A stretch of 22,260 bases of DNA from Wohlfahrtiimonas sp. (lineage in GTDB: Bacteria > Pseudomonadota > Gammaproteobacteria > Cardiobacteriales > Wohlfahrtiimonadaceae). The position numbers and the translations under genes are program-made. Every line of letters begins with the position of its first letter. Within the stretch, counting starts at the first letter, position 1. The notes beneath the pieces are model-generated. The model was not told the DNA's origin. It was given only the letters and a program-made list of their open reading frames with translations, and ran no database searches. Positions 8,032-15,451 of the stretch are shown piece after piece. The stretch lies in contig JASLHB010000081.1 of NCBI GenBank assembly GCA_030149965.1, forward strand, positions 1-22,260. The letters are read 5' to 3'.

Positions 8032-8916
8032 ATGCTCGGATCAATTGGATCTATTATTTTACTCATAATCATTGTGGGCTGTATTGCTTACTGGTTTATG
8101 TTGAAAAAACAAATTGATGATGAAGATGGCGATAGAATAGAACCGCACATCGATGGTAGTTTTTCTGAATTTAGCCAGAAAGATTTACCGAAAGACCAAG
8201 AGAAAGATGATTTTGAAGATTATGAAGAAGAAGTACTTGAACCTAAAGCTATGAAGGTTGAGGAAGAAGAAACTCGTACAAATTCTATAGAAGAAGTTGT
8301 AGAGAATGATCATGTTCATAATAATGTACAAGATGATTTATTGGATGAAGAACAAGAAGCACCCGTTGATCATGCACCTAAGAAAAACTTCTTTGCTCGA
8401 TTAAAAGAATCTGTTTTGGGTGAAAAAGAAGAAACTCATGCTGCTGATGAACAAAATTTAGCGCGTCCAGCGCCAATTCGTACAGTTGCTTTGATTTTAA
8501 AAGCCCCCGATGATCAACCATATATTGGTGTAGAAGTTTTAGAAGTTGGGCAAGAGCTTAAATTAAAAGTTGGCAGCGAAGAAGGATTTTTACAGCAAGT
8601 TGTGACAACATATTCAGGTGATGAATCTATGTACAGCATTGCTCACATGATTCATCCGGGTAGCTTCCAAGATCCTGATATTTTATCTATGGAAATCCCA
8701 GGATTAGTATTCTTTGCTCAAATTCCAGGTCCAGATGCGCACATGAACACAGTGCAGTATATGATTAAAGCTGCGGCATTCTTTGGTAAAGAGTTGGGCG
8801 GTACATTGTTGGATGAAAATCAACGTCCTGTGGATCAAGAATACATCTCAAAATTATTGTCAGATGTAAGTGAAATAGAGCAACAAGCTTGGGCTAAACA
8901 CCGTGCTCATCGCTAG
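8032..8916 (+). CDS. zipA: Cell division protein ZipA
   Basis: ZipA tethers FtsZ to the inner membrane at the division site in gammaproteobacteria. The 294-residue protein has an N-terminal membrane anchor (about residues 5-23, IGSIILLIIIVGCIAYWFM) and a long, strongly acidic linker (about 28-140). The C-terminal FtsZ-binding domain (about 150-290) contains TVALILKAPDDQPYIGVEV and YSIAHMIHPGSF. It also contains IPGLVFFAQIPGPD and the DENQRPVDQEYI segment, all typical of the family. The linker is rich in Glu/Asp rather than the Pro/Gln-rich type known from E. coli. AAGGAAATAG precedes the ATG at 8032. The zipA-ligA order is the standard one in this class. Confidence 0.93.
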   Translation: MLGSIGSIILLIIIVGCIAYWFMLKKQIDDEDGDRIEPHIDGSFSEFSQKDLPKDQEKDDFEDYEEEVLEPKAMKVEEEETRTNSIEEVVENDHVHNNVQDDLLDEEQEAPVDHAPKKNFFARLKESVLGEKEETHAADEQNLARPAPIRTVALILKAPDDQPYIGVEVLEVGQELKLKVGSEEGFLQQVVTTYSGDESMYSIAHMIHPGSFQDPDILSMEIPGLVFFAQIPGPDAHMNTVQYMIKAAAFFGKELGGTLLDENQRPVDQEYISKLLSDVSEIEQQAWAKHRAHR

Positions 8917-8942
8917 TTGAGATTCATCATTAGGATAAACAT

Positions 8943-8976
8943 AAAAAATGTTCTTAAAATTTAAGAGCATTTTTTT
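8943..8976 (+). terminator. Rho-independent terminator between zipA and ligA
   Basis: An A-tract followed by TGTTCTTAAA (8949-8958) pairs with TTTAAGAGCA (8960-8969) and the T-run 8970-8976, with one G-U pair. The core is AT-rich, so termination may be partial and ligA may still receive read-through. It is nearly symmetrical. Confidence 0.6.
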
Positions 8977-9008
8977 ATTGGTAAAAATTGAAAATTTAAA
9001 GGGTCAAC

Positions 9009-11027
9009 ATGACTGATTCAGTGAAAAAACGCATCGAATATTTAGTGGATGAAATTAATCGCCAAAATTATAATTATCATGTTTTGGATCAAATTGAATT
9101 AACGGATTCTGAATTTGATGCGTTGTTTTCTGAATTGAAAGCATTAGAAGCTCAATATCCTGATTTGTGTTTACCAAATTCACCAACACAAAAAGTTGGC
9201 GGCACAATTTTAAAATCATTCAATGAAATTACGCATGAAATGCCAATGTTGTCGCTTGATAATGCATTCAATGAAGAAGATGTACAGAAATTTGCTGAGC
9301 GCATTTCCGATAAATTGACGAAATCAGAATTGGCTGATTTAACTTATTGGGCAGAACCAAAGTTGGATGGATTAGCCATTAGTATTTTGTATGAAAATGG
9401 TATTTTTATTCGTGCAGCAACGCGCGGTGATGGTATTCAAGGTGAAGATGTTACTGAGAATGTGAAAACCATTAAAAGTATTCCATTGATGTTAAAAGGT
9501 GCGTTTCCTGCGCGATTAGAAGTTCGCGGCGAAGCATTTATGCGCCGTTCGGTATTTGATCAATTAAATAGTCAGCGTTTAAAGAAGAAAGAAAAACCAT
9601 TTGCGAATCCTCGCAATGCAGCAGCTGGCAGCATTCGTCAGTTGGATTCTAAGATTGCAGCGGAGCGTCAATTAAGTTTTTACGCTTATGGGATTGGCGT
9701 GATTGAGGATAATCCAGAAGAATTTACTGCGCATTCAGAAGCGTTAAAAGGATTGGAATCTTTTGGCTTGCCAATTTGTCCATTGAATCAAAGTGCTCAG
9801 AATGTGAATGAATTGATCGCTTATCAAGAAAAAATATTGGCAGAGCGTGATTCATTGCCGTATGAAATCGATGGCGTTGTTTATAAAGTGGATCAATATT
9901 CATTGCAAGAAAAATTAGGCTTTGTTGCGCGTGCACCGAGATTTGCTATTGCGCATAAATTTTTGGCGATGGAAGCGAGAACAACAGTTTTAGAAGTGGA
10001 TTTCCAAGTAGGTAGAACGGGCGTGATTACGCCAGTTGCACGATTGGATCCAGTGAATGTTGCGGGCGTTGTTGTTTCTAATGCAACGTTACACAATGAA
10101 GATGAAATTAATCGTTTGCAAGTTATGGTGGGCGATGAAGTGATGATTCGCCGCGCTGGCGATGTGATTCCGCAAGTTGTGCGTGTTGTACTTGAGCATC
10201 GTTCAGAGAATGTTAAGCCGATTGTTTTTCCTGCAACTTGTCCAGTTTGTGATTCACCAGTTGAACGAATGGAAGGCGAAGCGATTGCACGCTGTACTGG
10301 TGGATTCAGCTGTAAAGCGCAGCGCATTGAACGATTGAAGCACTTTGTATCTAGAAAAGCTTTAGATATTGATGGCTTGGGTGAAAAATGGCTAGAAATC
10401 TTTGTGAATGAAGGTTTGGTTCGTGATCCTGCTGATTTATATGAATTACAAAAAGCGCAATTATTAGAATTGCCAAGAATGGGCGAGAAATCGGCTGATA
10501 ATGCTTTGGCGAGCATCGAAAAAAGCAAGCAACAGAAATTTAGTTCTTTCATTTATGCTTTAGGGATTCGTGAGATTGGCGAATCAACCGCGCGTGTTTT
10601 GGCGAATCATTATTCATCTATGGATGAATTGCGTCATGAAACAGCGGAAAATTTCCAAAAAATTGACGATATTGGTCCTGTGATGGCCAATCATTTGATT
10701 GAGTTTTTCCAAAGTGAAGCAAACCAATCATTGTTAGAGCGCTTAATGAACTTTATTGAGATTCAATATAATGCACCAAAAGGCAACACTGAAGATTTAC
10801 CATTGAATGGCGAAACGTGGGTTGTGACAGGAACATTAGTGAAGTTTACGCGTGATAGCATTAAGGAAAGATTATTGGCTTTAGGTGCGAAAGTTTCTGG
10901 CTCAGTTTCTAAGAATACATCGGCATTATTGGCGGGTGAAAAAGCGGGTTCTAAATTAACCAAAGCAGAAGAATTGGGCATTTTAGTTTTATCAGAAGAT
11001 CAATTCATCGAACGTTTTCCTGAATAA
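9009..11027 (+). CDS. ligA: NAD+-dependent DNA ligase LigA
   Basis: LigA seals nicks between Okazaki fragments using NAD+. The 672-residue length equals the E. coli enzyme. The N-terminal Ia and adenylation domains contain the catalytic lysine in KLDG (Lys118), followed by the motif-III-like RLEVRGEAFM and the EIDGVVYKVD segment. An OB fold (around RTGVITPVARLDPV) comes next. The four-Cys zinc finger begins CPVC; its third Cys is in IARC and its fourth in FSCKAQ. Tandem helix-hairpin-helix motifs follow, with a C-terminal BRCT domain (about 600-672, WVVTGTLVKFTRDSIKERL). AAAGGG precedes the ATG at 9009. The stop overlaps the trmO start as TAATG, implying coupling. Confidence 0.98.
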   Translation: MTDSVKKRIEYLVDEINRQNYNYHVLDQIELTDSEFDALFSELKALEAQYPDLCLPNSPTQKVGGTILKSFNEITHEMPMLSLDNAFNEEDVQKFAERISDKLTKSELADLTYWAEPKLDGLAISILYENGIFIRAATRGDGIQGEDVTENVKTIKSIPLMLKGAFPARLEVRGEAFMRRSVFDQLNSQRLKKKEKPFANPRNAAAGSIRQLDSKIAAERQLSFYAYGIGVIEDNPEEFTAHSEALKGLESFGLPICPLNQSAQNVNELIAYQEKILAERDSLPYEIDGVVYKVDQYSLQEKLGFVARAPRFAIAHKFLAMEARTTVLEVDFQVGRTGVITPVARLDPVNVAGVVVSNATLHNEDEINRLQVMVGDEVMIRRAGDVIPQVVRVVLEHRSENVKPIVFPATCPVCDSPVERMEGEAIARCTGGFSCKAQRIERLKHFVSRKALDIDGLGEKWLEIFVNEGLVRDPADLYELQKAQLLELPRMGEKSADNALASIEKSKQQKFSSFIYALGIREIGESTARVLANHYSSMDELRHETAENFQKIDDIGPVMANHLIEFFQSEANQSLLERLMNFIEIQYNAPKGNTEDLPLNGETWVVTGTLVKFTRDSIKERLLALGAKVSGSVSKNTSALLAGEKAGSKLTKAEELGILVLSEDQFIERFPE

Positions 11028-11701
11028 TGGATATTCAACCAATTGCGATCATTGAGGGATGTTATCCAGAGAAATTTGGCATTCCTCGCCAAGCTCGGAT
11101 TGTGAAATCTGCGAAGGCAGAAATTCAATTATTACCGCCATATAAATCGAAAGATTTTTTGGATGGATTATCGTTGTATAGCCATATTTGGTTGATCTTT
11201 GGCTTTCATCAGAATGAATGGCAGGGCGATGCGAAAGTGCGCCCACAACGTTTGGGCGGTAATCAAAAAATGGGCGTATTTGCCACAAGAAGCCCATATC
11301 GCCCGAATGGATTGGGCTTATCTGCAGTGGAAATTATTGCCATAGATTACGAGAATGTGAAGATTATCGTTGCTGGACATGATTTGGTGAATGGCACGCC
11401 GATTTATGATATTAAACCTTATGTGCCATTTACTGATTCGATTACAGATGCAACAACTGCATTTGCGCATAATGCACCAGAATCTGTTGATGTTGTGGTT
11501 CATGATTCTGTGAAGGCGCAATTTGATGAATTGTCAGCAGATGATCAATCGTTGATTTTATCAGTCATTGCACAAAATCCATTGCCGCCATTTCATCAGA
11601 GCAGTGATCGCATTTATGGCATTGCGATTCTAAATTTAAATGTACGTTTTAAGCGCAAAGACAATGGATTTGAGATTCTAGAAATTCATCGGAACTTCTA
11701 G
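11027..11701 (+). CDS. trmO: tRNA (N6-threonylcarbamoyladenosine-37-N6) methyltransferase TrmO (TsaA/YaeB family)
   Basis: TrmO methylates N6 of the t6A37 nucleotide in tRNA-Thr(GGU) using S-adenosylmethionine. The 224-residue protein has the single-sheeted beta-barrel signature: a start reading IAIIEGCYPEKFGIPRQ, then LDGLSLYSHIWLIFGFH, the diagnostic ATRSPYRPNGLGLS motif, and GTPIYDIKPYVPFTDS. The C-terminal domain ends in RIYGIAILNLNVRFKRKD. E. coli YaeB is of similar length. The ATG shares one base with the ligA stop. The 3' end overlaps the convergent pirin gene by 24 nt, so there is no room for a conventional terminator. Confidence 0.92.
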   Translation: MDIQPIAIIEGCYPEKFGIPRQARIVKSAKAEIQLLPPYKSKDFLDGLSLYSHIWLIFGFHQNEWQGDAKVRPQRLGGNQKMGVFATRSPYRPNGLGLSAVEIIAIDYENVKIIVAGHDLVNGTPIYDIKPYVPFTDSITDATTAFAHNAPESVDVVVHDSVKAQFDELSADDQSLILSVIAQNPLPPFHQSSDRIYGIAILNLNVRFKRKDNGFEILEIHRNF

Positions 11702-12400
11702 GATTAATACTTTAGTTGCATTGCTTTTGGTTGTCACAGCAAACTCTGCTAAATCATCAAATATGATTGCATCTTTTGTATTGAGCTGTTCATCTCGCAC
11801 AATTGAATCGCCTTCTAAAATGAAAATGTAAGTGCCATTATTGGCATCGTGTTTTTGATATTGCACTGATGTATTCGTATCAATGGTTGCCAGTGAAAAC
11901 CAAGCATTTTGATGAATCCAAACACTTTCTTCAGCATCGCGATTGGGTGATAATAATGTGAGGAAATTATTGTGGCTCTTGTCAAAGTTAATAGTTTTTT
12001 GTTGATAGCGCGGCGCTACATTTCTTTCATTTGGGAAAACCCAAATTTGTAGAAAATTCACAGCCATATCAGCATTGGCATTGTATTCACTGTGAACAAT
12101 GCCTGTGCCGGCGCTCATGACTTGAATGTCGCCATTTTTGATCACTTTCTCGTTGCCGTTGCTGTCTTTGTGAGCCAAATCGCCTGATAAAGGAATGGAG
12201 ATGATTTCCATATTATCGTGCGGATGCGCACCAAAACCTCGGCCGCCCAATACAATATCATCATTGATCACGCGCAAAGCCCCAAAGTTAATCCATTCAG
12301 GATTGTGATAATTGGCAAAGCTGAAGGAATGATGGCTTTTTAACCAACCATGAGAAGCATAACCGCGCGCTTTATTGCGTAGAATCTTGTAGTTTTTCAT
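11678..12400 (-). CDS. Pirin-family bicupin protein (YhhW type)
   Basis: This 240-residue cytosolic protein has the full pirin N-terminal cupin: GWLKSHHSFSFANY, then metal ligands His59 and His61 in AHPHDNMEII and His103/Glu105 in GIVHSEYNA. This pattern matches E. coli YhhW, a metal-dependent quercetin 2,3-dioxygenase in vitro; the natural substrate is not established. A second, poorly conserved cupin half follows. The ATG at 12400 is preceded by GGAAA about 8 nt away. It is divergent from gph, with which it may share a symmetrical -10 region, and its tail overlaps trmO. Confidence 0.88.
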   Translation of the reverse strand: MKNYKILRNKARGYASHGWLKSHHSFSFANYHNPEWINFGALRVINDDIVLGGRGFGAHPHDNMEIISIPLSGDLAHKDSNGNEKVIKNGDIQVMSAGTGIVHSEYNANADMAVNFLQIWVFPNERNVAPRYQQKTINFDKSHNNFLTLLSPNRDAEESVWIHQNAWFSLATIDTNTSVQYQKHDANNGTYIFILEGDSIVRDEQLNTKDAIIFDDLAEFAVTTKSNATKVLILEVPMNF

Positions 12401-12438
12401 AGGATTATTTCCGTTTGTGATTCAAGAAGAATTAGAAT

Positions 12439-12448
12439 GATTATAATC
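12439..12448. promoter_or_regulatory. Symmetrical -10 element between pirin and gph
   Basis: The palindrome GATTATAATC supplies a consensus TATAAT on both strands: plus 12442-12447 and minus 12445-12440. It lies in the divergent gap, about 40 nt from the pirin ATG and about 105 nt from the gph ATG. Neither direction has a good -35 at 16-18 bp, so it remains a candidate. Confidence 0.4.
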
Positions 12449-12552
12449 GCTAAAATGATGAAAGATTGTTGCAATTATGGAACGCTATTAATCACGGCAA
12501 TTGCCTCGGAAAATCTGTAAACTTGAGCAAATCAGATAACAATGAAGGTTGC

Positions 12553-13233
12553 ATGAAAGATTGTACAGTGAAAGCAGTGTTGATTGATTTGGATGGCACA
12601 TTAGTCAATACATTGCCTGATCGCATTGCCGCGATTGAGCATGGATTAAGAACATTGGATTTACCTGCGATCAATGATCATAATCTACAAAATTATATTG
12701 GCGATGGCGTTTGGGTATTATCTAAACGAACATTGCGAGAAAGTTTGGCGAATGATCCTGATCGTATTACAAATGAGTTGATCGAAGCATTGGCGGATGA
12801 ATATGAAACTTATTATTTGGCGCATATTTGTGAGCAAACGGTTTTGTCTAAAGGCGCTTTAGAATTATTAATGGCTTTGAAGAGCGCGAATATAAAGATT
12901 GCGCTCATCACGAATAAGAAAAATGAATTAACACATGCGTTATTAAAATCTTTGGGCATTGATGAATATTTTGATGTGATCATGGCGGGACAAGATGGCA
13001 AACATAAACCTGCGCCTGATCTGTTATTAAAAGCATTACAAATACTGAACATTGAATCTAAAGATGTTGTGATGATTGGCGATTCTTTGGATGATCGGGA
13101 AGCTGCACGCTTAGCGAATGTTGATATGATTGGTGTTTCTTTTGGTTATCGACCATTAACGAATGATGATGTGAAATATTTGCTGGATGATTTACAAGAA
13201 GCATTGCCATATTTGATGAGCAAAAAAGGATAA
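12553..13233 (+). CDS. gph: HAD-superfamily phosphoglycolate phosphatase-like hydrolase
   Basis: This 226-residue haloacid-dehalogenase hydrolase has motif I LIDLDGTLVNT, with nucleophile Asp12 and Asp14. A helical cap begins with the Gph-typical YIGDGVWVL segment. Motif II is ALITNKK, a lysine lies in KHKPAPDLL, and motif IV is MIGDSLDDREAA. Gph hydrolyses 2-phosphoglycolate, which forms during repair of oxidised DNA ends, though HAD substrates are hard to assign from sequence. I chose the ATG at 12553 because GAAGG lies upstream and the family begins just before motif I; the frame remains open back to 12466. The stop is followed after one base by the ATG of the CobQ-like gene, so the two are probably co-translated. 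Confidence 0.85.
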   Translation: MKDCTVKAVLIDLDGTLVNTLPDRIAAIEHGLRTLDLPAINDHNLQNYIGDGVWVLSKRTLRESLANDPDRITNELIEALADEYETYYLAHICEQTVLSKGALELLMALKSANIKIALITNKKNELTHALLKSLGIDEYFDVIMAGQDGKHKPAPDLLLKALQILNIESKDVVMIGDSLDDREAARLANVDMIGVSFGYRPLTNDDVKYLLDDLQEALPYLMSKKG

Positions 13234-13234
13234 T

Positions 13235-14092
13235 ATGAAAAAATTAGCGCCAATTATGTTTGTGGGCACCGGCAGCGATGTTGGAAAAAGCGTGATTACG
13301 ACAGGATTTTGCCGTATTTTTAAGCAATATGGTTATCAGCCTGCGCCTTTTAAAGCACAGAATATGTCGAATTTTAGCGTGACATTGAATGATGGCTCTG
13401 AAATGGCAATTGCGCAATCAACGCAAGCAGAAGCTGCGGGCATTGTGCCAGTTGTTGATATGAATCCTATCATGCTCAAGCCAACGGCAGATCATCAAAG
13501 TAAGGTATTACTTTTGGGGCAATCATTGGGCGTTCAAAATGCTTATGAATATTTCCGTGGTGAAGGTTGGTTGCATCTGCGGGATGTGGCGCTTCGTGCT
13601 TATGATCGCTTGGCAGCACAATATTCGCCGATGGTTTTGGAAGGCGCTGGCAGTATTTCTGAATTAAATCTAAAAGATCGAGATATGGTGAATATGGCAA
13701 TGGGGATTTATGCTAAAGCCAATATTATCCTGATTGCAGATATTGAGCGCGGCGGAATTTTTGCAAGCTTATATGGTTCAATTATGTTGTTGCCTGAAGA
13801 AGAGCGAACTTATATTAAAGGCATTATCATTAATAAATTTCGTGGCGATATGAAGTTGTTTGAATCTGGCGTGAAAATGATTGAAGAGCTTTGCCAAGTA
13901 CCAGTTTTGGGCGTGATACCGCATTATCAAGATATTGAAATTACTGCGGAAGATTCGTTAAGTGCATCACAAGCATCTGAAAAAATGCTCGCCAACGATA
14001 TAGATTATAAAAATGAGCAGTATGATCGCTTGGCTGATCATATTAGAAAAAATGTGGATCTGGATAAGGTTTATGAATTACTGAATTTCTAA
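13235..14092 (+). CDS. Cobyric acid synthase-like protein (CobQ/CbiP) lacking the glutamine amidotransferase domain
   Basis: The 285-residue product aligns by eye with the N-terminal synthetase domain of CobQ/CbiP. It has the P-loop FVGTGSDVGKSV, then APFKAQNM, QAEAAGI, MNPIMLKPTADHQSKV and VLEGAGSISELNL. ILIADIERGGIFASLYG and GIIINKFRGD follow. After about residue 235 (VLGVIPHYQDIEITAEDSL) a normal CobQ continues into a roughly 200-residue class-I amidotransferase domain. Here it jumps to YKNEQYDRLADHIRKN and DLDKVYELLNF, which resembles the extreme C-terminus of full-length CobQ. The catalytic Cys and His of the glutaminase are therefore absent, while the frame is intact. No other cobalamin gene is visible. 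AAAGGA precedes the ATG, one base after gph. It could be a deletion derivative or a repurposed ammonia-using ligase; function unknown. Confidence 0.82.
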   Translation: MKKLAPIMFVGTGSDVGKSVITTGFCRIFKQYGYQPAPFKAQNMSNFSVTLNDGSEMAIAQSTQAEAAGIVPVVDMNPIMLKPTADHQSKVLLLGQSLGVQNAYEYFRGEGWLHLRDVALRAYDRLAAQYSPMVLEGAGSISELNLKDRDMVNMAMGIYAKANIILIADIERGGIFASLYGSIMLLPEEERTYIKGIIINKFRGDMKLFESGVKMIEELCQVPVLGVIPHYQDIEITAEDSLSASQASEKMLANDIDYKNEQYDRLADHIRKNVDLDKVYELLNF

Positions 14093-14102
14093 ATTTTGAG
14101 CC

Positions 14103-14129
14103 AAAAAAAGGCTTCATGAAACTGAAGCC
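14103..14129 (-). terminator. Rho-independent terminator after hutX
   Basis: Read on the minus strand, GGCTTCA (plus 14129-14123), a 6-nt loop and TGAAGCC (plus 14116-14110) form a 7-bp stem followed by seven T (plus 14109-14103). It ends the hutZ-hutX transcript. On the plus strand there is no T-run, so the CobQ-like gene lacks an obvious terminator of its own. Confidence 0.85.
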
Positions 14130-14165
14130 AAAGTCTAGGGTACTAGTGAAGAATGAAACTATAAA

Positions 14166-14669
14166 TTAATTAAACTCTTTGGGTAATGCGATGAATTTCT
14201 CGATTTGATCAGGGAAGATTGTACGATTTTCATCACGGCCTAAAAAGATCTTAAACATGATTCTGCCTTTTGGATCAGTGAATAAAATGCTTCTTGTTTC
14301 TGAACCGCGGAATGGGCGAGTAATGAAATAAATTGCTGCACAATTATCAAAACGTAAATGTCCGCTTAAGCTTGATTCGTGTTCTAAGTTGTAATAACCA
14401 TGTGCAACAGAACCTTTTGGGAAGCTGCCTGAGAATTCAAAGATAGAACCAGAAGAGTGAATGATAGTGGTTAATTTTCCCCAATCCGCAACGCGCGTGA
14501 GGATTCCTTGAAAATGAGTGCCATCAACTTTTTCCCAGAATGCTTCTGGTAAACATTCGATCATTTCAGCTTCTGTTGCATTTTTCTCTTCAGCCAATGA
14601 TTCAAATAAAACGCCTGGATTTTTTGCCAATTGTTCTTTAATGAGAGTTTTTTGTTCTTCAGATAACAT
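14166..14669 (-). CDS. hutX: HutX/ChuX-family heme utilisation cytosolic carrier
   Basis: The 167-residue protein matches the HutX/HuvX family. The N-terminal helical part contains KNPGVLFESLAEEKNATEAEMIECLP. The core contains WGKLTTIIHSSGSIFEFSGSFPKGSVAHGYYNL, and the C-terminal strands include IYFITRPFRGSETRSILF and MFKIFLGRDENR. In Vibrio, HutX binds heme in the cytosol and passes it to HutZ, and the two genes sit in one operon. Here hutZ lies directly upstream on the same strand, which supports the assignment. GGAAA lies upstream of the ATG. A 138-nt gap with a long inverted repeat separates it from hutZ, and a strong terminator follows it. Confidence 0.88.
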   Translation of the reverse strand: MLSEEQKTLIKEQLAKNPGVLFESLAEEKNATEAEMIECLPEAFWEKVDGTHFQGILTRVADWGKLTTIIHSSGSIFEFSGSFPKGSVAHGYYNLEHESSLSGHLRFDNCAAIYFITRPFRGSETRSILFTDPKGRIMFKIFLGRDENRTIFPDQIEKFIALPKEFN

Positions 14670-14693
14670 AATTTTTTCCGTCAGAATTAAAGA

Positions 14694-14799
14694 ATATATG
14701 CAAGCGATCGGGATAAGAGTGCGTCGATAAAGAGGTTATCATTGAGTCATATCCTTAAGCGAGGGGGAGAGCTTTGGGAGTTTGATCGCTTGCATATAT
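14694..14799. repeat. Perfect 16-bp inverted repeat with 74-nt spacer between hutZ and hutX
   Basis: ATATATGCAAGCGATC (14694-14709) is exactly complementary to GATCGCTTGCATATAT (14784-14799). Smaller nested pairs lie in the spacer: GATAA/TTATC at 14726-14740 and GGATA/TATCC at 14711-14754. In the hutZ-hutX mRNA the outer arms would close a large branched hairpin ending about 25 nt before the hutX ATG. No poly-U follows either arm, so it is not a simple terminator. It could be an mRNA processing or attenuation element, or a small inserted repeat; no target-site duplication is evident. Confidence 0.8.
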
Positions 14800-14807
14800 A
14801 TTTGGGA

Positions 14808-15410
14808 TTAAGCGGTTTTAGGTACGCCGTGACCATTTGTACCGCGATTAGCAATTGTGCCATGACCTTTGCCGCCATCGCCTGTCATGTGCGTTGTTTT
14901 AGATGTATCTTGTGGATTCAATTTGAATGCTTTACCAAATCCAGTCACTAACGTACCTTTTGTTGGCGTTAAGCGGAATAAATGGAAGTCTGCCATGTCG
15001 CGTAATACATTCACTGTTTTACCAGCGCGAGCTGTCAATGCGGCCATGCCTTGTTCAAATTCTTCTGAATCTCTCGCAACTTCAGCTGCATTCACTTGAT
15101 AAGTTACGCGCTTGCGAGCATAGATATTTTTAGTTTTAGTTTCATCATCGATGATTAAAACATCAAAAGTAGGGCGCTGTTTAACGTGTTTTGTGTGATA
15201 AGCAATGTCAGCAATGAAAATGTAGTAATCATTATCAATCATAGCGAATGGCGTATAACTTGCGTGCGGATAATTATCATCATCCACTGTTGCCATTAAT
15301 AATGTAATGTTGTCATCATGTAAGCGCTTTAGTTCAGGCTCTAATTCAGCATAAAGTTCAGCGCCTTTTGAGTTGACTGATTCTACATTAAATTCATTTG
15401 ATTGTGTCAT
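14808..15410 (-). CDS. hutZ: HutZ/HugZ-family heme-degrading pyridoxamine-5'-phosphate-oxidase-like protein
   Basis: This 200-residue split-barrel protein is of the HugZ/HutZ type. ELKRLHDDNITLLMATVDDDNYPHASYTPF forms the first strands of the PNPOx-like barrel. YYIFIADIAYHTKHVKQRP and VLIIDDE follow, then FHLFRLTPTKGTLVTGFGKAF. In Vibrio, HutZ accepts heme from HutX and opens the porphyrin ring; a C-terminal His is the heme ligand. Here the tail (about 175-197) is unusually Gly/His-rich (HMTGDGGKGHG, then NGHG), leaving several candidate ligands. I start at the ATG at 15410, preceded by GGAGC, rather than the open-frame extension to 15473. The promoter upstream overlaps Fur-like boxes. Confidence 0.88.
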   Translation of the reverse strand: MTQSNEFNVESVNSKGAELYAELEPELKRLHDDNITLLMATVDDDNYPHASYTPFAMIDNDYYIFIADIAYHTKHVKQRPTFDVLIIDDETKTKNIYARKRVTYQVNAAEVARDSEEFEQGMAALTARAGKTVNVLRDMADFHLFRLTPTKGTLVTGFGKAFKLNPQDTSKTTHMTGDGGKGHGTIANRGTNGHGVPKTA

Positions 15411-15451
15411 ACAATGCTCCGTTGAAAAACTGTGTTTGATTTGTGTTTTGG

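Noticed and set aside
9893..10552. 219-codon open frame on the minus strand inside ligA
   Set aside because: It lies wholly antisense to well-conserved ligA sequence, has no ribosome site or recognisable domain, and its Ser/Thr/Cys-rich composition is what the complement of this gene would give.
12466..12552. 29-codon extension of the Gph-like protein
   Set aside because: The sequence is unlike the family N-terminus, and the internal ATG at 12553 has a ribosome site just before motif I.
14742..14951. Small plus-strand open frame between hutX and hutZ
   Set aside because: It spans the inverted-repeat gap and then runs antisense into hutZ; no ribosome site or protein similarity.
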